Shown here: one piece after another, positions 11,678 to 23,050 of the stretch | Numbering within the stretch: position 1 is the first letter of the stretch | How the letters are laid out: each line of letters begins with the position of its first letter | Assembly (NCBI GenBank): GCA_036245805.1 | Contig: BTRK01000003.1 | Coordinates: forward strand, 44,878,044 to 44,942,043 | Reading direction: 5' to 3' | DNA from: Pristionchus mayeri | Lineage: Eukaryota; Nematoda; Chromadorea; Rhabditida; Neodiplogasteridae | Length of the DNA: 64,000 nucleotides | Position numbers and translations under genes: made by a program | Notes under the pieces: generated by a model | Database searches by the model: none | Told to the model about the DNA's origin: nothing | Seen by the model: only the letters and a program-made list of their open reading frames with translations

Positions 11678-12244
11678 ATGATCCGTTTGGAGATCCGCGG
11701 GATGGAATGAGAGGGAAAATTAATTGTTTTTTCTCTAGTATGAAATATGTTTCAACGATTTCCGCGAATTGACAAAGGAAAAAAACCAATGACTGCATTC
11801 TTCTTCCCTTCAATTATCTTCCTTCGCTAACCAATACTATTGAGAGTGTGCCTTTGGTACAGTCTACTTAATTTTCCTTCCCTTCAGCTATCGACTGAGC
11901 CTTTTCTGGTTGCCTGAGCGGCACCCTATTGAGGGATTTGTGTGTATTTATAGTGTCATTGTATTCCTAGCGAAAGTGTATTCCTAGCGGAAGTTTATTT
12001 ATAGTGTCATTGTATTACCAGCGAAAGTTCATTTGCTAATAATTTGTGAGAGACTTAAAGCGCGCAATCACCTAGTTAAAAAAGGTTCCCACGAGTCTCG
12101 TGAACAAGAAACTGGAACCATGGGGTTATAGAGTGCGCTTTCCGATCAGAAACCACTTGGTTTGAAGTTAAATCAACGTCTACAAGTTCCGAAATTAATT
12201 TCCAAAGTTCATTGAAAATTCATGCAAATTTAAAATACTGTAGC
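11678..12244. other. Intergenic with a short tandem duplication
   Basis: At about 11945-12028 the words tttatagtgtcattgtatt and agcgaaagt are repeated. The stretch 12078-12175 (aaaaggttcccacgag ... tttccgatcag) is a short dispersed repeat also found at about 17335-17430 and, mirrored, 31217-31312. No gene seen. Confidence 0.5.
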
Positions 12245-13615
12245 AATTTTTGAGGTTGGATTCGGAAAGAGGAATTTCGAGATGCACGCTGCGTTACACC
12301 ACGTTGTTTAGCATCGGTTTTCTTCGTTACTATTGAGTTTAATGGATGTTTAACACGTGTATCGCGAGCCACTGGATGAGTGCGAGAACATTTTTAAATT
12401 TTTGTCTTAAATTTAATCCATATTGTGTTGGTATAATACCCTGGAGTAATGATTTTGAAAAATGTAGGTCATTGGTTCCAGAGCCGGCTTTTAGGAATTT
12501 TCCGGTTTTGCCCCCGGCTCTACTGTATTTCAGCTCCCAGTTGAGCTAGAAAGGTGGCATTGGTCTTAAAATGCGCGGAAAATTATTTCCAATAACGTTT
12601 ATGTTGGCGACTTTTTTGTGCGGAGAGAAATATAAATGTCAGCAGCGAAAACCATTTTTTGACCAACAAAAAAATTTTTTTTTCTTAAGCATGTCACTAT
12701 ATACAAAATGTTTTTGCTGATTATAGTAGAAGGAGTCATTGCGTGTCCAAGAAAAATAAGGGCGAGGTGCTCAACCTACCACCTTGTTGTCATTTTTTTG
12801 ATCAAATCATGAAATATCCAAAAATAGAAAAAAATAGTTTTTTTTGAATCCTTTGCAAACATGTTTCGCGACGTCAGAATGGAACAATTAAAGCCATATT
12901 AACGACATTTGAGTGTTTATTACTAAAAAATACAACCTTGGGAAATATTACGACGTTTTAAGTAATGCCTTGTTTTCACGGCGTATCGCGAAGAGCGGTA
13001 AAGTTCAAACGATTCATACTATGCTTTCAGGACGTAACTCGCACCCAAGTGTTCGTATTGTTTTCGCAAACCACTCATTGGAAAGCTGTCGCTGAGCTTC
13101 ATCTAGTGTGACAATTTGAGCTGCGTCTTCACCTACATTTTTGAAATAAGTGACCCGAAGTGTACCACTGTTGAAAATGGGTTTTATATAAAATGGTTTG
13201 CATAGATCGATAGAGCTCGAAAAATGAGTTGGGGTCACTCAGAGGTCGATTTGTATCTATCTTTCACCGTATCCAAGAAAACAGCCCTCAAAGCGAGTGA
13301 GGCCGATATACGACCCTACCTAGGAAGCTCCAAAATGAACTGTGAACAATGAGACTCCGGGGGTCACTCAGGCATGCCTCAGGGTGGCCAAAACCGGTTA
13401 GAACTCATTTCACGATTTTCTCTCCATTCCCATGAATCGCGATTCTAGCTCGATTCTCTCGTGAATGGCGTGTTATGCAATTTACATAAAAAAATATAAT
13501 CGAATTAGGCAAATTGTGCGTTGCGCAAAATTTAGCGAAAACCACCGTACAGTGTTCAGCATGCAGTACAGTCGTTGTGAGAGTCGATGATTCTATTTCA
13601 TGGGAACCCTTTTTT
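12245..13615. repeat. Split dispersed repeat with nested insertions
   Basis: 12245-12345 (gatgcacgctgcgttacacc) matches 52945-53045, and 13470-13615 (accaccgtacagtg ... gcatgcagtacagtcg) matches 53085-53235. In the distal copy the halves are only ~40 bp apart; here they are ~1.1 kb apart, so other DNA has entered. That DNA includes 12476-12600 (related to 42020-42145, with agccggcttttagg and ttcagctccca words) and 13148-13470 (related to one arm of the foldback element at 56037-57068). No gene seen. Confidence 0.6.
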
Positions 13616-14395
13616 AAATTGTCTATGAAAAACAGGTAAGAGATTATGCATGTCCGCCTTGAGGAGAAGTTTTTTTTAGACATGGCCTCATTCTATCCAT
13701 GGCTCTGAAAGAATTTGGAGTTTGCGCGTTGTATCGTTGCCCGGTGATTTCTCGCTCCATAATTATGTGAAATAATAGTAATTTTGGTAATCCGCAATCT
13801 CTTCCTTCGGGTACATTCGGGTGTGATACACATCAGGAGTTTTTGAGTTGCTGAAATTCCTTATCATCAAGCACAATACTTTGTCAGTGATTACACCAAT
13901 GCATAGCGATGGACATAAAATAATATAAATAATACTTTTTTTAAATTACTTTCTGACTCTTTCATTTTTCATGCACTGACACGCGTCTTCTCTGCTGTCC
14001 TTCCCCGGACTCGTGCAATCATTGCAAGCCTCGATCGATTGGAAAAGGCGATGAAGGGGAATTGCTGAATTAGCTGTTGGTCATTAAGTTTTGATTCGTC
14101 GCTCTGCTAAAAGTAGTACCTGTATTTGCTGATATTTGACATTATCTATTGTGGCAATAAATTAATCGCCCATTTAGCACGATCTCGATATACTGTGTAA
14201 ACAGTAGGTCTATGTCGAATATCACTATGTCGATGTCAAGATTCTATGTCAAGAGTGGTCTATGTCAAGAGAGGATCACTATGTCGCAAGGAGGCGAGTT
14301 ATTAGTTTATTGAGTTTATCTCGTGTGTACGAGTGAAATAACAGTTTTGAATAATAGGAAGCACAATTGACCAGACGGTTAGAGGTATTGCTTTG
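13616..14395. other. Intergenic, no gene seen
   Basis: Contains a reverse-strand copy of the ~60-bp CGCCGGGCAA module at about 13715-13765 and an imperfect repeat of a ctatgtcaaga-like word at 14200-14290. No supported coding sequence. Confidence 0.4.
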
Positions 14396-15238
14396 TATAA
14401 GAGAGACTACCTGAGAGAATGAACATATGCTTGGCACTAGGCCAAAAATCGAAATCCTCCTACATGTGCATACATGTAGTACTCGGTGAGCATAGCACAG
14501 GCGTGGCTTATTTAGTGTTCTAAATTAACCGTTGAGAAAAGGGAAGCACTTTAGTTCGAAAACGTCAATTTTCGAAATTTGTCATTTCGCTACCGATCCG
14601 AACGGTTAATATCTCTAAAAATAGGAAATATTCAGCTGATCATACCAGCCAAGTTTCATAACAATTGGATAGAAACTCTTGATAAAACATCGAAGAATCG
14701 ATATATTTTGGTTTTATCGAATTTTATGGCTTACATGTTGGAGGGCATACCATATTTTCTTTCCTTGTTTTTGTAGTTCTGGTTACTAACTATCTATTAA
14801 AGCAAAATTATTAAAATAAAAAAAAATAACTTTTAGAGAAAACGGCAAACAACGGTCGGCAACTTGAAATAAAACCAGTTGGTGATAACGCCAGTGGCCT
14901 ACCGTACCCCAACCGAATCTGAGGAAACATGTTCTAGAGTAATCTTACATGTAGAACTCGATGAGATAAATCTACCAGAATCAATAAAATTTCGATGCGC
15001 ATCCGCGCGCGAGAGAGCGCTGATGTGAAAAAGCTACCGTAATTTCTCGATAGCATCGAAATTTTATTGATTCTGTAGGATTACTCTAGAACATGTTTCA
15101 TCAGCTTCGATTGGGGTACGGTTGGCCACCGGCGTTATCACAAACTGGTTTTATTTCAAGTTGCCGACCATTGTTTGCCGTTTTCTCTAAAAGTTATTTT
15201 TTGATTTTAATAATTTTGCTTTAATAGATAGTTAGTAT
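14396..15238. mobile_element. Foldback-type element related to 42888-43786
   Basis: 14396-14800 matches the left arm of the element at 42888 (agagagactacct, gcttggcacta, catacatgtagtactcggtg, tcatttcgctacc...). 14786-14998 and about 15055-15238 form their own inverted repeat (tactaactatctattaaag and its complement at the ends; ggcaacttgaaataaaacca and its complement inside). The ~85-bp right-end segment matches the spacer of the 42.9-kb element. The frame at 14579-14776 is a shadow. Confidence 0.65.
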
Positions 15239-15415
15239 AGACTCTGCAAGCTCCGCCCACTTGGCTCCGACACTTTTCGCCGCGAAAGCGAGATCAGGGA
15301 AGCACACGCTTTCATTCTGAACCAAATTACTCGCTCAAAAAAGTTTTCGAAAGCTCTTCAAATGCTCTTTCAATGAGGGGCTGGCAATAATGATCGGATT
15401 TATCTAAGTAGGTCA
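15237..15415 (-). repeat. Dispersed repeat, inverted partner of 9695-9875
   Basis: Reverse-complement match to 9695-9875, including gcaagctccgcccac and tctaagtaggtca. Confidence 0.6.
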
Positions 15416-15579
15416 AAATCCATAAAATTTGATGACAAAACACTACTGTTTCAATTTGTTAGTACTTACGATGTGCCTACACTGTTCGCCAGAACATATG
15501 TTATGGCAACAACGTCTACAAGAAAATCTGTTAAGAAAAAACAATAAAAAGTTGACTTTCCTGTTTGTGCTTCGCAATA

Positions 15580-16170
15580 AACCCCACCGCGATGCACGAA
15601 AACCACGCGACAAAGGCGCTCCCTCTCTCCTCCCTCTCCCCTCACCTGTTTCTGCCCGGCGTGTGTAGAGAGCGCGCGCTCTAGATGGGATTGCGGGCGC
15701 ACCCCTCCCTCGCCTCTCCTTACTGGGGTGAGGCACAACCAGGAAACTCTGGTGTAGTCGCACAAGTTGTAAACAAGTGCAAAACAAGTATAGAACAAGT
15801 ATATGCACAAGTTGTAAACAAGCACCCTTCTCCCTACGCTCAAACTGTTTTACAAGTTGTTTTTCCCGGTTGCTTGTTTACAACTTGTAAACTTATTATT
15901 TGTTTACAATTTGTAAATTTTATTACTTGTTTGCAACTTGCAAACTCTATTTAGCGTAGGGAGAGGGGTGCTTGTTTACAACTTGTGCACATACTTGTTC
16001 TATACTTGTTTTGCACTTGTTTACAACTTGTGCGCGCACACCAGAGAAGAGCGAAGCCCTGCCCAATTTTTTGGCGTTTTGACACTGGATGGGTCGGAGT
16101 TGGCTCCGCCCCTTCCTTCACTCGTCTCGCTTTTCCCCCTCTCTCTGTTGATATCTTTTCAATCACTTCT
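15580..16170. repeat. Composite repeat with acaagttgtaaacaag hairpin
   Basis: Inverted arms at about 15758-15841 and 15950-16035 are built from short words acaagttgtaaacaag, tatagaacaagta and cacaagttg. The ~108-bp loop has further cttgtttacaacttg words. The flanks are GC-rich dispersed-repeat tails (gagcgcgcgctct; ggcggagcc-type boxes) shared with 6500-7600. The several frames of 70-125 codons here are mutual shadows on both strands. Confidence 0.6.
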
Positions 16171-16529
16171 TTAGCTCTAGCACGATTCAGAGATGAGATA
16201 TCGACAAAAGGCCAAAAGTAGAATGCGGCGGACCCTCGTATCTACACTGGAGTGTGATTAAGCTTTTTAAAAAATTACGTTTATTCGATCATGTCGAAAT
16301 ATTTCAGATTCTCGAATGGTGATCAGAGGAAAGTCGAAAAAGTGCAGACGAATCGTCCCAAAGCAGACGAATCCCATCAGTATTTCCTGCAATTGCATGC
16401 TGCATGGGCATGATTACCTTCTTTTCATCGAACTGAATGACTCAAAGCGGGGACAGTTCTATAAATCTACATCAGATTGTTATATTCATTCTAAAAGAGT
16501 TAATGAATTTAAATAAAAATGATTTTCGG

Positions 16530-16582
16530 AATTAGTAGCTACTAATTGAGCTACTAATTAGTGTTAGCTACTAATTCCGAAA
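16530..16582. repeat. Palindrome, ggaattagtagct arms (mirror at 32065-32117)
   Basis: ggaattagtagctactaatt and its complement form an imperfect hairpin with the central word gagctactaattag. It lies just downstream of the last exon of the srsx-like gene copy in each arm. Confidence 0.6.
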
Positions 16583-16612
16583 TGTTTGAAAAATTCCGAC
16601 AGACATTCGAGA

Positions 16613-17724
16613 TTAAGATACAATCGCAATGACTGATGTATTAGTGTTAGGAAAAAGATAACGTATGATAGCAGATCGATATTCCGAACTGGAAAACATC
16701 CATGTCTATTATTATGAAATTCTAATTTAGTACCTTGTTGAATAGTAAATAAGAAGCTTTGAACTTATCGCGACGTTTATGAAAACTGGCCCAAAGAACT
16801 TCCATGAAAATTTCAACTGGTATGTAATAATTGCACTGATATTTTCAGGATATCTATTATCTCACAGTCAAGGTTTGAATTCATGATTAGATACATATAG
16901 ATTGACGTGAGAAACCATCCACTTATATCGACTGTTATTATTATAATGAGTGACTTCACCAGTCGCTTCATTGTCGCTTTATCTGAAAGAGAGTATTTCG
17001 TCCACCAACCGATAGGCAATTGCATAATTTGCTCCATCTCCAAACTGATTTGATCGCGCAACTATTAGGCGCTTTCTCGAATCATATCAGCATACACTTT
17101 CAAATACTAACCCGCTTTGGAGCGCACTGCGATCCAAGTGACGAAATACAACAATGCACTAATGATATTCATGGAGATAGTAGCTCCGTGAAACCATATG
17201 GCGCCGTCTAAGAACGGCGTCAGAAAAGTGCACACTACAACGCTGAAATTATATTTTTTACATTTTATTTAAACATTTATAAGTAAAAATGGAAGGCAGG
17301 AACATAATTTGTTCAACTTTGCTGACACTCCTTCTTTAAAAAAGGATTCCCACGAACTTCTGTGTAGCTAAACTGGCAAGGTGGAAGTGTAAGGGGCGCT
17401 TATCCGATCAGGTATCACTTTGTCACTGACCGGGGCTTGTGGAATTTTAGCATGAGAACGCAGTTATAAGCACATGAACTCGAAATTAGGAGAAGCAGTA
17501 CCTAGAAATTCGTTATTTTCAATATTTGGTAATTTACATCTCACAGCTTTGTAATAGATTCGATTGATAGTTTTATATTTAATTGGTAAGATAACGGCGA
17601 TCATTCGATCGAAGCCAATGAGTAAAATGCACGCACTGCCAATCGCAACACCCATTTCAGGGAGAAACTGAATGGAATGGGAAAGTAAAAGACAGTAGCA
17701 CACGCTATCACGACAAGTAGTGCT
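16613..17724 (-). pseudogene. Left-arm partial copy of srsx-like receptor gene
   Basis: Mirror image of exons 3-7 of the right-arm gene. By symmetry the exons fall at about 17538-17724 (TM3, IGFDRMIAV motif), 17112-17242 (TM5), 16866-16982 (TM6), 16734-16798 (TM7) and 16613-16688 (C-terminus with SEYRSAI). Exons 1 and 2 are missing, except for the first 21 nt of exon 1 left at 22239-22259 beyond the LINE. Without TM1, TM2 and a start in range it cannot make a receptor. It is almost identical to the right-arm copy, which points to a recent duplication. Confidence 0.75.
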
Positions 17725-17895
17725 CTGCCGGCCCCGCGCAAATTTAGCGTTGAATTATTTCACAAATTCAGTTTTTTTTAATTTTCTGACCATTATGAAA
17801 GTGCAGACTTTACTGTCCATTTCGTTCTTAGAGTGGAAAAGCAGTGGAAGTTGAGTGGCAAGTCCACCGAACTGTATTTTAAAAAACAATTTTCC

Positions 17896-18636
17896 TTCAC
17901 TCTCCTCTCGCCTCTCACTCTCCTCTCGCCTCTCACTCTCCTCTCGCCTCTCACTCTCCTCTCGCCTCTCACTCTCCTCTCGCCTCTCACTCTCCTCTCG
18001 CCTCTCACTCTCCTCTCGCCTCTCACTCTCCTCTCGCCTCTCACTCTCCTCTCGCCTCTCACTCTCCTCTCGCCTCTCACTCTCCTCTCGCCTCTCACTC
18101 TCCTCTCGCCTCTCACTCTCCTCTCGCCTCTCACTCTCCTCTCGCCTCTCACTCTCCTCTCGCCTCTCACTCTCCTCTCGCCTCTCACTCTCCTCTCGCC
18201 TCTCACTCTCCTCTCGCCTCTCACTCTCCTCTCGCCTCTCACTCTCCTCTCGCCTCTCACTCTCCTCTCGCCTCTCACTCTCCTCTCGCCTCTCACTCTC
18301 CTCTCGCCTCTCACTCTCCTCTCGCCTCTCACTCTCCTCTCGCCTCTCACTCTCCTCTCGCCTCTCACTCTCCTCTCGCCTCTCACTCTCCTCTCGCCTC
18401 TCACTCTCCTCTCGCCTCTCACTCTCCTCTCGCCTCTCACTCTCCTCTCGCCTCTCACTCTCCTCTCGCCTCTCACTCTCCTCTCGCCTCTCACTCTCCT
18501 CTCGCCTCTCACTCTCCTCTCGCCTCTCACTCTCCTCTCGCCTCTCACTCTCCTCTCGCCTCTCACTCTCCTCTCGCCTCTCACTCTCCTCTCGCCTCTC
18601 ACTCTCCTCTCGCCTCTCACTCTCCTCTCGCCTCTC
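17896..18636. repeat. 18-bp tandem array, ~41 units (LINE 5' end)
   Basis: Perfect repeats of cctctcactctcctctcg. All frames through it are open on both strands (TLLSPL, SSRLSL, ERREES, RGERRV repeats), so the long frames here are artefacts of the array, not genes. It abuts the LINE 5' UTR and is present at the same place in both LINE copies, so it belongs to the element. Confidence 0.95.
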
Positions 18637-18903
18637 GTTGCGATAGGACGCGCGCTTTCTCTCTATCATTTAGCGCTAATTACGGCTTATTAGCCTCTCT
18701 TCCTTCCGTCTTTCCTTATTCAAGCTTCTGACTCCCCCTACCTAGTGTATTCTACCCATTTTCATGCATTAATTCCCCTTAATTAGCTCATAATTGTGTA
18801 ACGTCTTATTTCCCGCCTCTTCCTCTCGTTTTCTCTCGCCCCTCTCCATCCCCTATACTCTCTCGCTCTCCCCCCTCTAGCTCACGTGCACTCTCTCGGT
18901 ACC

Positions 18904-19641
18904 ATGTCCACCCCCACCCCCATCCTCTCCCTCCTCTCCACTCCCATCCCCCCTTTCCCCCTCCCCAACTCCGACGGTCGCAAGCGCCGCGCCACCCAGT
19001 CGGAGGAGGATTTCCGTGCTGCAGCCAAGACCCAGCTGGAGGCCGTCACCGACAAGCTGAGGGCATACCTCGACACGGAGTCTGAGCGTGCCTCTGACCC
19101 CCTCTACGTGGCTCTCGAGGCTTGTATTGAAGTGCTGTCGAATACTCTCAAGAGGCACCTACAACCCTCCGAGAGTCCTGTGGAGGCGGAGAAGAGGGCA
19201 CGCTCGATTGTGGTTGAGAACTTGGCTGAGTCGACTCATTCCCTCCCCAGTCAAAGAGTCGAGGCCGACTACGCCCACGTCACTCGCTTCCTCGATCTCA
19301 CCGGAATCGAAGTCCGTCCGGACACGGTCTTCCGGATGGGAGAGAGGAAGGAGGGACGACCCCGTCCTCTCAAGATCCTCCTTCCCCGCACCTCCTCGCA
19401 GAAGCTCCTTCTCACTCGCAGCAAGAAGATCACGGACCAGCGCGAGTACTCCTCACTGCGAATTCGCCCCTCCCTCTCAGAGAAGGAGAGGCATACGCAG
19501 TACGAGTTGAGGGAGAAGAAGCGCAAGTTGATTGAGGAGGGTAAGGGCATTTGGGTGATCTACGCTGGAGTTCTCATGAAGAAGGAAGAGGTACAGGCAT
19601 TCAAGGCGAAGACAGCTAGCAAGGAGATGAAGGGAAACTAG
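18904..19641 (+). CDS. LINE ORF1 protein (left copy)
   Basis: 245 codons from ATG (context accATGtcc) to TAG. The N-terminus is Pro/Ser/Thr-rich (MSTPTPILS), followed by a Lys/Arg-Glu segment and a helical stretch. The C-terminal half resembles the RRM-like and C-terminal domains of L1/CR1 ORF1 proteins: RSIVVENLAES, then VFRMGERKEGRPRPLKI, then SSLRIRPSLSEKERHTQYEL, then GIWVIYAGV. Such proteins bind the element RNA and form the RNP; this function is inferred from the family. A longer frame from a GTG at 18886 is less likely than the ATG. It ends in G-GGA-AAC-TAG and overlaps the ORF2 frame by 22 nt. Confidence 0.85.
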   Translation: MSTPTPILSLLSTPIPPFPLPNSDGRKRRATQSEEDFRAAAKTQLEAVTDKLRAYLDTESERASDPLYVALEACIEVLSNTLKRHLQPSESPVEAEKRARSIVVENLAESTHSLPSQRVEADYAHVTRFLDLTGIEVRPDTVFRMGERKEGRPRPLKILLPRTSSQKLLLTRSKKITDQREYSSLRIRPSLSEKERHTQYELREKKRKLIEEGKGIWVIYAGVLMKKEEVQAFKAKTASKEMKGN

Positions 19642-22238
19642 GATCCCCCTGCAGACCTCCCCCTATCCTCTCCTCGCTTTCTTCAATAACTCCCCCTTCC
19701 TCGACCCAAACTGTTTATCCCAGCTTAGTTTCTCAATACGATTCCCCCTCCACTCCTTCCTCTGATATTCTGCCAAAGATTTCTTGTCTCTATTACAACG
19801 CCCGATCATTAGTCAATAAGCTACCATATTTTCACTCTATTCTAAAGGTTGAACAACCAGACATTGTGTTTATCACCGAATCATGGCTGACCTCTCGTAT
19901 TCCTACCTCATTGATAATCGCTGATCTACCATATCATGCTATTAGACGTGATCGCTCAAATGGCCGTGGAGGCGGTACACTTATTGTACTTCGTGACCAT
20001 TTTCACTACTCTATCCTCGGTTCCATCCATAGTAGTCTTGAATCCCTCTCCATTGATTTGCTCACTTCCTCGTCCTCTTTCATTCGTCTTTGTGTTGTGT
20101 ACCGACCTCCTAGCTACAGTACGACCCAGACAGAAAACCTCGTTGATGGTCTCTCAGACCTTCTTACCACCAGTCCCCACCCAATCATATTCATAGGAGA
20201 TTTCAATAGCGACATCATTTCCAGTGCCATTCCAGCCACAGAACAATCACTTCACTCCTTCGTTTCTACTTCCGACCTCAGCCATCTAATCCGTAGTCCC
20301 ACTAGGATAGATCGATGCATTGATTGGCTACTTGCTAGTGATTCATCCATAGTACACAACCCCTCTGTAATTCCCTCCTTTCCTACATCCGATCATTTTG
20401 GTATATCCTTCTCAATTGATTCAAGATGCCTCCCTCCCGCTCAATCGTTAGTTAGAGACTTCGCTCGCGCCAACTATGACCACCTCTCGTCCTTCCTTCT
20501 CACCTTCGACTGGTTTACAACATTTTCACAAGCTCCTGACCCTGAGAACATGTATTCTAACTTTGTCTCTGTAATCCACCACGCGATTGATCTTTTCGTA
20601 CCGTATCACTGCCCTAAGCCTGCTACCCATTCTTATCCCCCTCATATCCGAAAGCTAATTAAACACCGAAATTCTCTGTTCACAAAGTATAATTTACTCT
20701 CAATTCGCCTTCAATACGAGAAGTGCAGTAGAGATCTATTATTCCAAATTAAAAAATGGAACCAATTTTGCGAACATAAAAAACTAAAAAACACTAAAGA
20801 TCTCTACCGTCACATCCGTACCCTTACCCAACCGAAGCCATCCATCCCCAAACAACTTATTGATTCCTCTGGAAATATCGCAACTAGTACCTTAGACATA
20901 GCAAATTCCCTTGCATCCCGATTTGCATCCCACTTCACACTTGATGACGGATTATTACCATCCATTCCCTCCCACCCCTCTTCCTCATGTCTAAGAAATG
21001 TATCTTTCTTCCCCCATGACGTGTATAAGGCTTTAAAGCAGCTCTCACCATCATGCTCTACGGGCCATGATAACATTCCTCAGATTGTCTTTCGTAAATG
21101 TGCACATGCCCTCTCCCTCCCCCTGTGCGATATTTTCAATATTAGTATGGAAACCGGCACTGTCCCATCACTATGGAAATTCTCACTCATTACCCCAATC
21201 CCCAAACCAAACAAGAATCCCCATGTACCCGACTCTTATCGCCCTATCTCCATACTGTCTCCCGCCTCTAAAACAATGGAACGCCTTGTCAAGCATAAGC
21301 TTGCCCCTTACCTTTACCGCTCCAATATCATTCCTAATTACCAACATGGTTTTCGATCCGGTGCCTCTGTTCTTACCAACCTCGTAGACTGTGAAAATGA
21401 CTGGACCTTCGCTCATTCCCGTAAAGAGCAAACTGATGTTATTTACCTCGACTTCTCTCGTGCATTTGACACCGTCCCCTTTCCCAAGCTTATCTCTAAA
21501 TGCTTGCATTATGGTATTAATGGTAACCTTCTAAATTGGATCTCTGATTTTGTAACGGATAGGCACTTCTCCGTAAGGTTAGGTACTACCGTATCTAAGT
21601 CCTTCCCTGTTCTCTCCGGCGTACCACAAGGATCTGTACTAGGGCCTATTCTATTCTCTCTTTATATATCTGATATTACATATGTCATTGCTCCCTTCCC
21701 CGATGTGTTTGTGAAAGCATATGCAGATGACATTAAGATTTATGTTTCCTATTCCAGTAAAAATAAAGCCTCTCGCACTGCCCAATTACAGTATGCCCTA
21801 GATGCTATCTATTCATGGACTGTATCCAATCAATTATCTCTCTCCGAATCTAAATGCACACATCTCCACATAGGTTCTTCTCTTGCTCCTCATTATCTCA
21901 TTAATAATGTTATCCTCGAGCAAGTCCCTCAACAACGCGATCTCGGCGTCCAAGTACTGCCCACCCTAAATAACTCTGCCAGTATTGATGATCGTGTAAA
22001 AAAAGCCACCACTGTCATGCATATTATGCTTCGTGCTGTATCCGTTAATGATCCCACTATCCTTATCAAATGCTTTAAAACATATGTTCTCCCTCACATT
22101 GAATTCGCTAGCCCCTTCTGGAACCCTCATATCAAGAAACAGAGTCAGAAGCTTGAGAAAATACAAGAGAAATTCACTCGTATTCTATACTATAGATGCT
22201 TTCCATCTCCATCATATCCTCTTGGTCTTCCCTCCTAA
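19620..22238 (+). pseudogene. LINE ORF2 (endonuclease-RT), 3'-truncated left copy
   Basis: Open from 19620, in the -1 frame relative to ORF1. The endonuclease begins near ISCLYYNARSLVNKLPYF, with ITESWL, GRGGG, FIGDFNSDI and SDHFGI motifs. Reverse transcriptase motifs follow: SYRPISILSP, QHGFRSG, VIYLDFSRAFDTVP, SGVPQGSVLGPILF and the catalytic AYADDIKIY. The frame runs into foreign sequence after YPLGLPS and stops at 22238, losing about 110 C-terminal residues compared with the right copy. CR1-clade assignment rests on these motifs and the ORF1 type. Confidence 0.85.
19632..19638 (+). promoter_or_regulatory. Candidate -1 frameshift slippery site GGGAAAC
   Basis: In the ORF1 frame the last codons read G GGA AAC TAG, a canonical X-XXY-YYZ heptamer just before the stop. 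A -1 slip gives GGG AAA CTA GGA, which is exactly the ORF2 frame. That frame is open from 19620 and has no ATG before the endonuclease domain. A possible weak downstream stem pairs aggat with atcct. The same heptamer is at 29189-29195 in the right copy. Frameshifting itself is inference. Confidence 0.6.
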
Positions 22239-23050
22239 AAATCGATCGAGTCCGATCATCTTTACTCCTGCAAGAGCATAATGTAGAATACAGGTCGCGA
22301 AAATCACGAGATTAAGAGAAAGAGAGAGAGAGAGTTTTGGTAATGTTATATAAATACAATATTATATGAATACAACGTAATATTGAAAGCAGCGATGTGG
22401 ACAAAGATACAATCCAATGGCAAAAATTGAAAGAGAATGTATGCTAATCTGGGAGTTTTTTTCTCAGAATATCTAACATGTAAGCACGGATTTGGTTATG
22501 TCCAGAGTACCGAATCGGTTAAGCTATACGATTGGCGAAGGGTTTCAGCATCGTTACAAGGTGAATTCACACTTGCTTACAATGTTGCTCTTGCTATGAA
22601 TCCCACCCTCTGATTCTGTTACATGGAAGACGAGCATGACAAATGGAATCTCGAGAAGATATCTGTGCCGAGAATACGGGGCAAAGATGCATTTATGCTT
22701 GACTACAGATCGGTGTTATGCGTTATGATGAAAGAGAATACAACTTACAGAAGCTAGCAATGTATCTGAATGGAAACTGCAAATTTAAAAGCTGCGTCAT
22801 GGATAAATCGATGCGTAATAGTGCCTGAGTGGATTCCTTCCACTGCCTGAGTGGATTCCTTCCACCTCGTCCAGGAATATTGTATACATTCAACATCCGT
22901 ATCATCTCTTATCAGATTGTGAATGTATCGCAATAATCTTGAGACCGATACAATTTGATATTGAGAGTGAGAGCTCATTCTTGATCATGCTCTTGTTGAA
23001 TAGAGCGGTGCGAGTTTGAATTATTCATGTAAAAACAGATTTCTCATCAT
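22239..23050 (-). repeat. Inner palindrome block, left (upstream region of receptor gene)
   Basis: Mirror of 24557-25368: the gene's 5' flank plus the first 21 nt of exon 1. It carries a 20-bp tandem duplication (agtggattccttccac words near 22827-22870) and a gagaga microsatellite (22318-22335). The short mirrored frames (22723-22905 and 22754-22978) are not genes. Confidence 0.85.

Larger units (their letters stand above)
17896..22237 (+). mobile_element. CR1-like LINE, 3'-truncated copy in left arm
   Basis: Order: 18-bp tandem array (17896-18636), pyrimidine-rich 5' UTR, ORF1, ORF2. The element stops abruptly at 22237, where the palindrome arm lost 1.2 kb, so the 3' part of ORF2 and the 3' UTR are gone. 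Otherwise it matches the right-arm copy at 25929-30753. It is inactive through loss of its 3' end. Confidence 0.85.

Noticed and set aside
15443..15843. Frames of 121 and 125 codons on the minus strand
   Set aside because: They overlap each other in different frames across a known hairpin and GC-rich dispersed repeat, and have no domain features.
17755..18693. Long frames of 244-304 codons over the 18-bp array, both strands (also 30134-30892)
   Set aside because: An 18-bp unit without stops leaves several frames open on both strands; the peptides are pure hexapeptide repeats and the array is the LINE 5' end.
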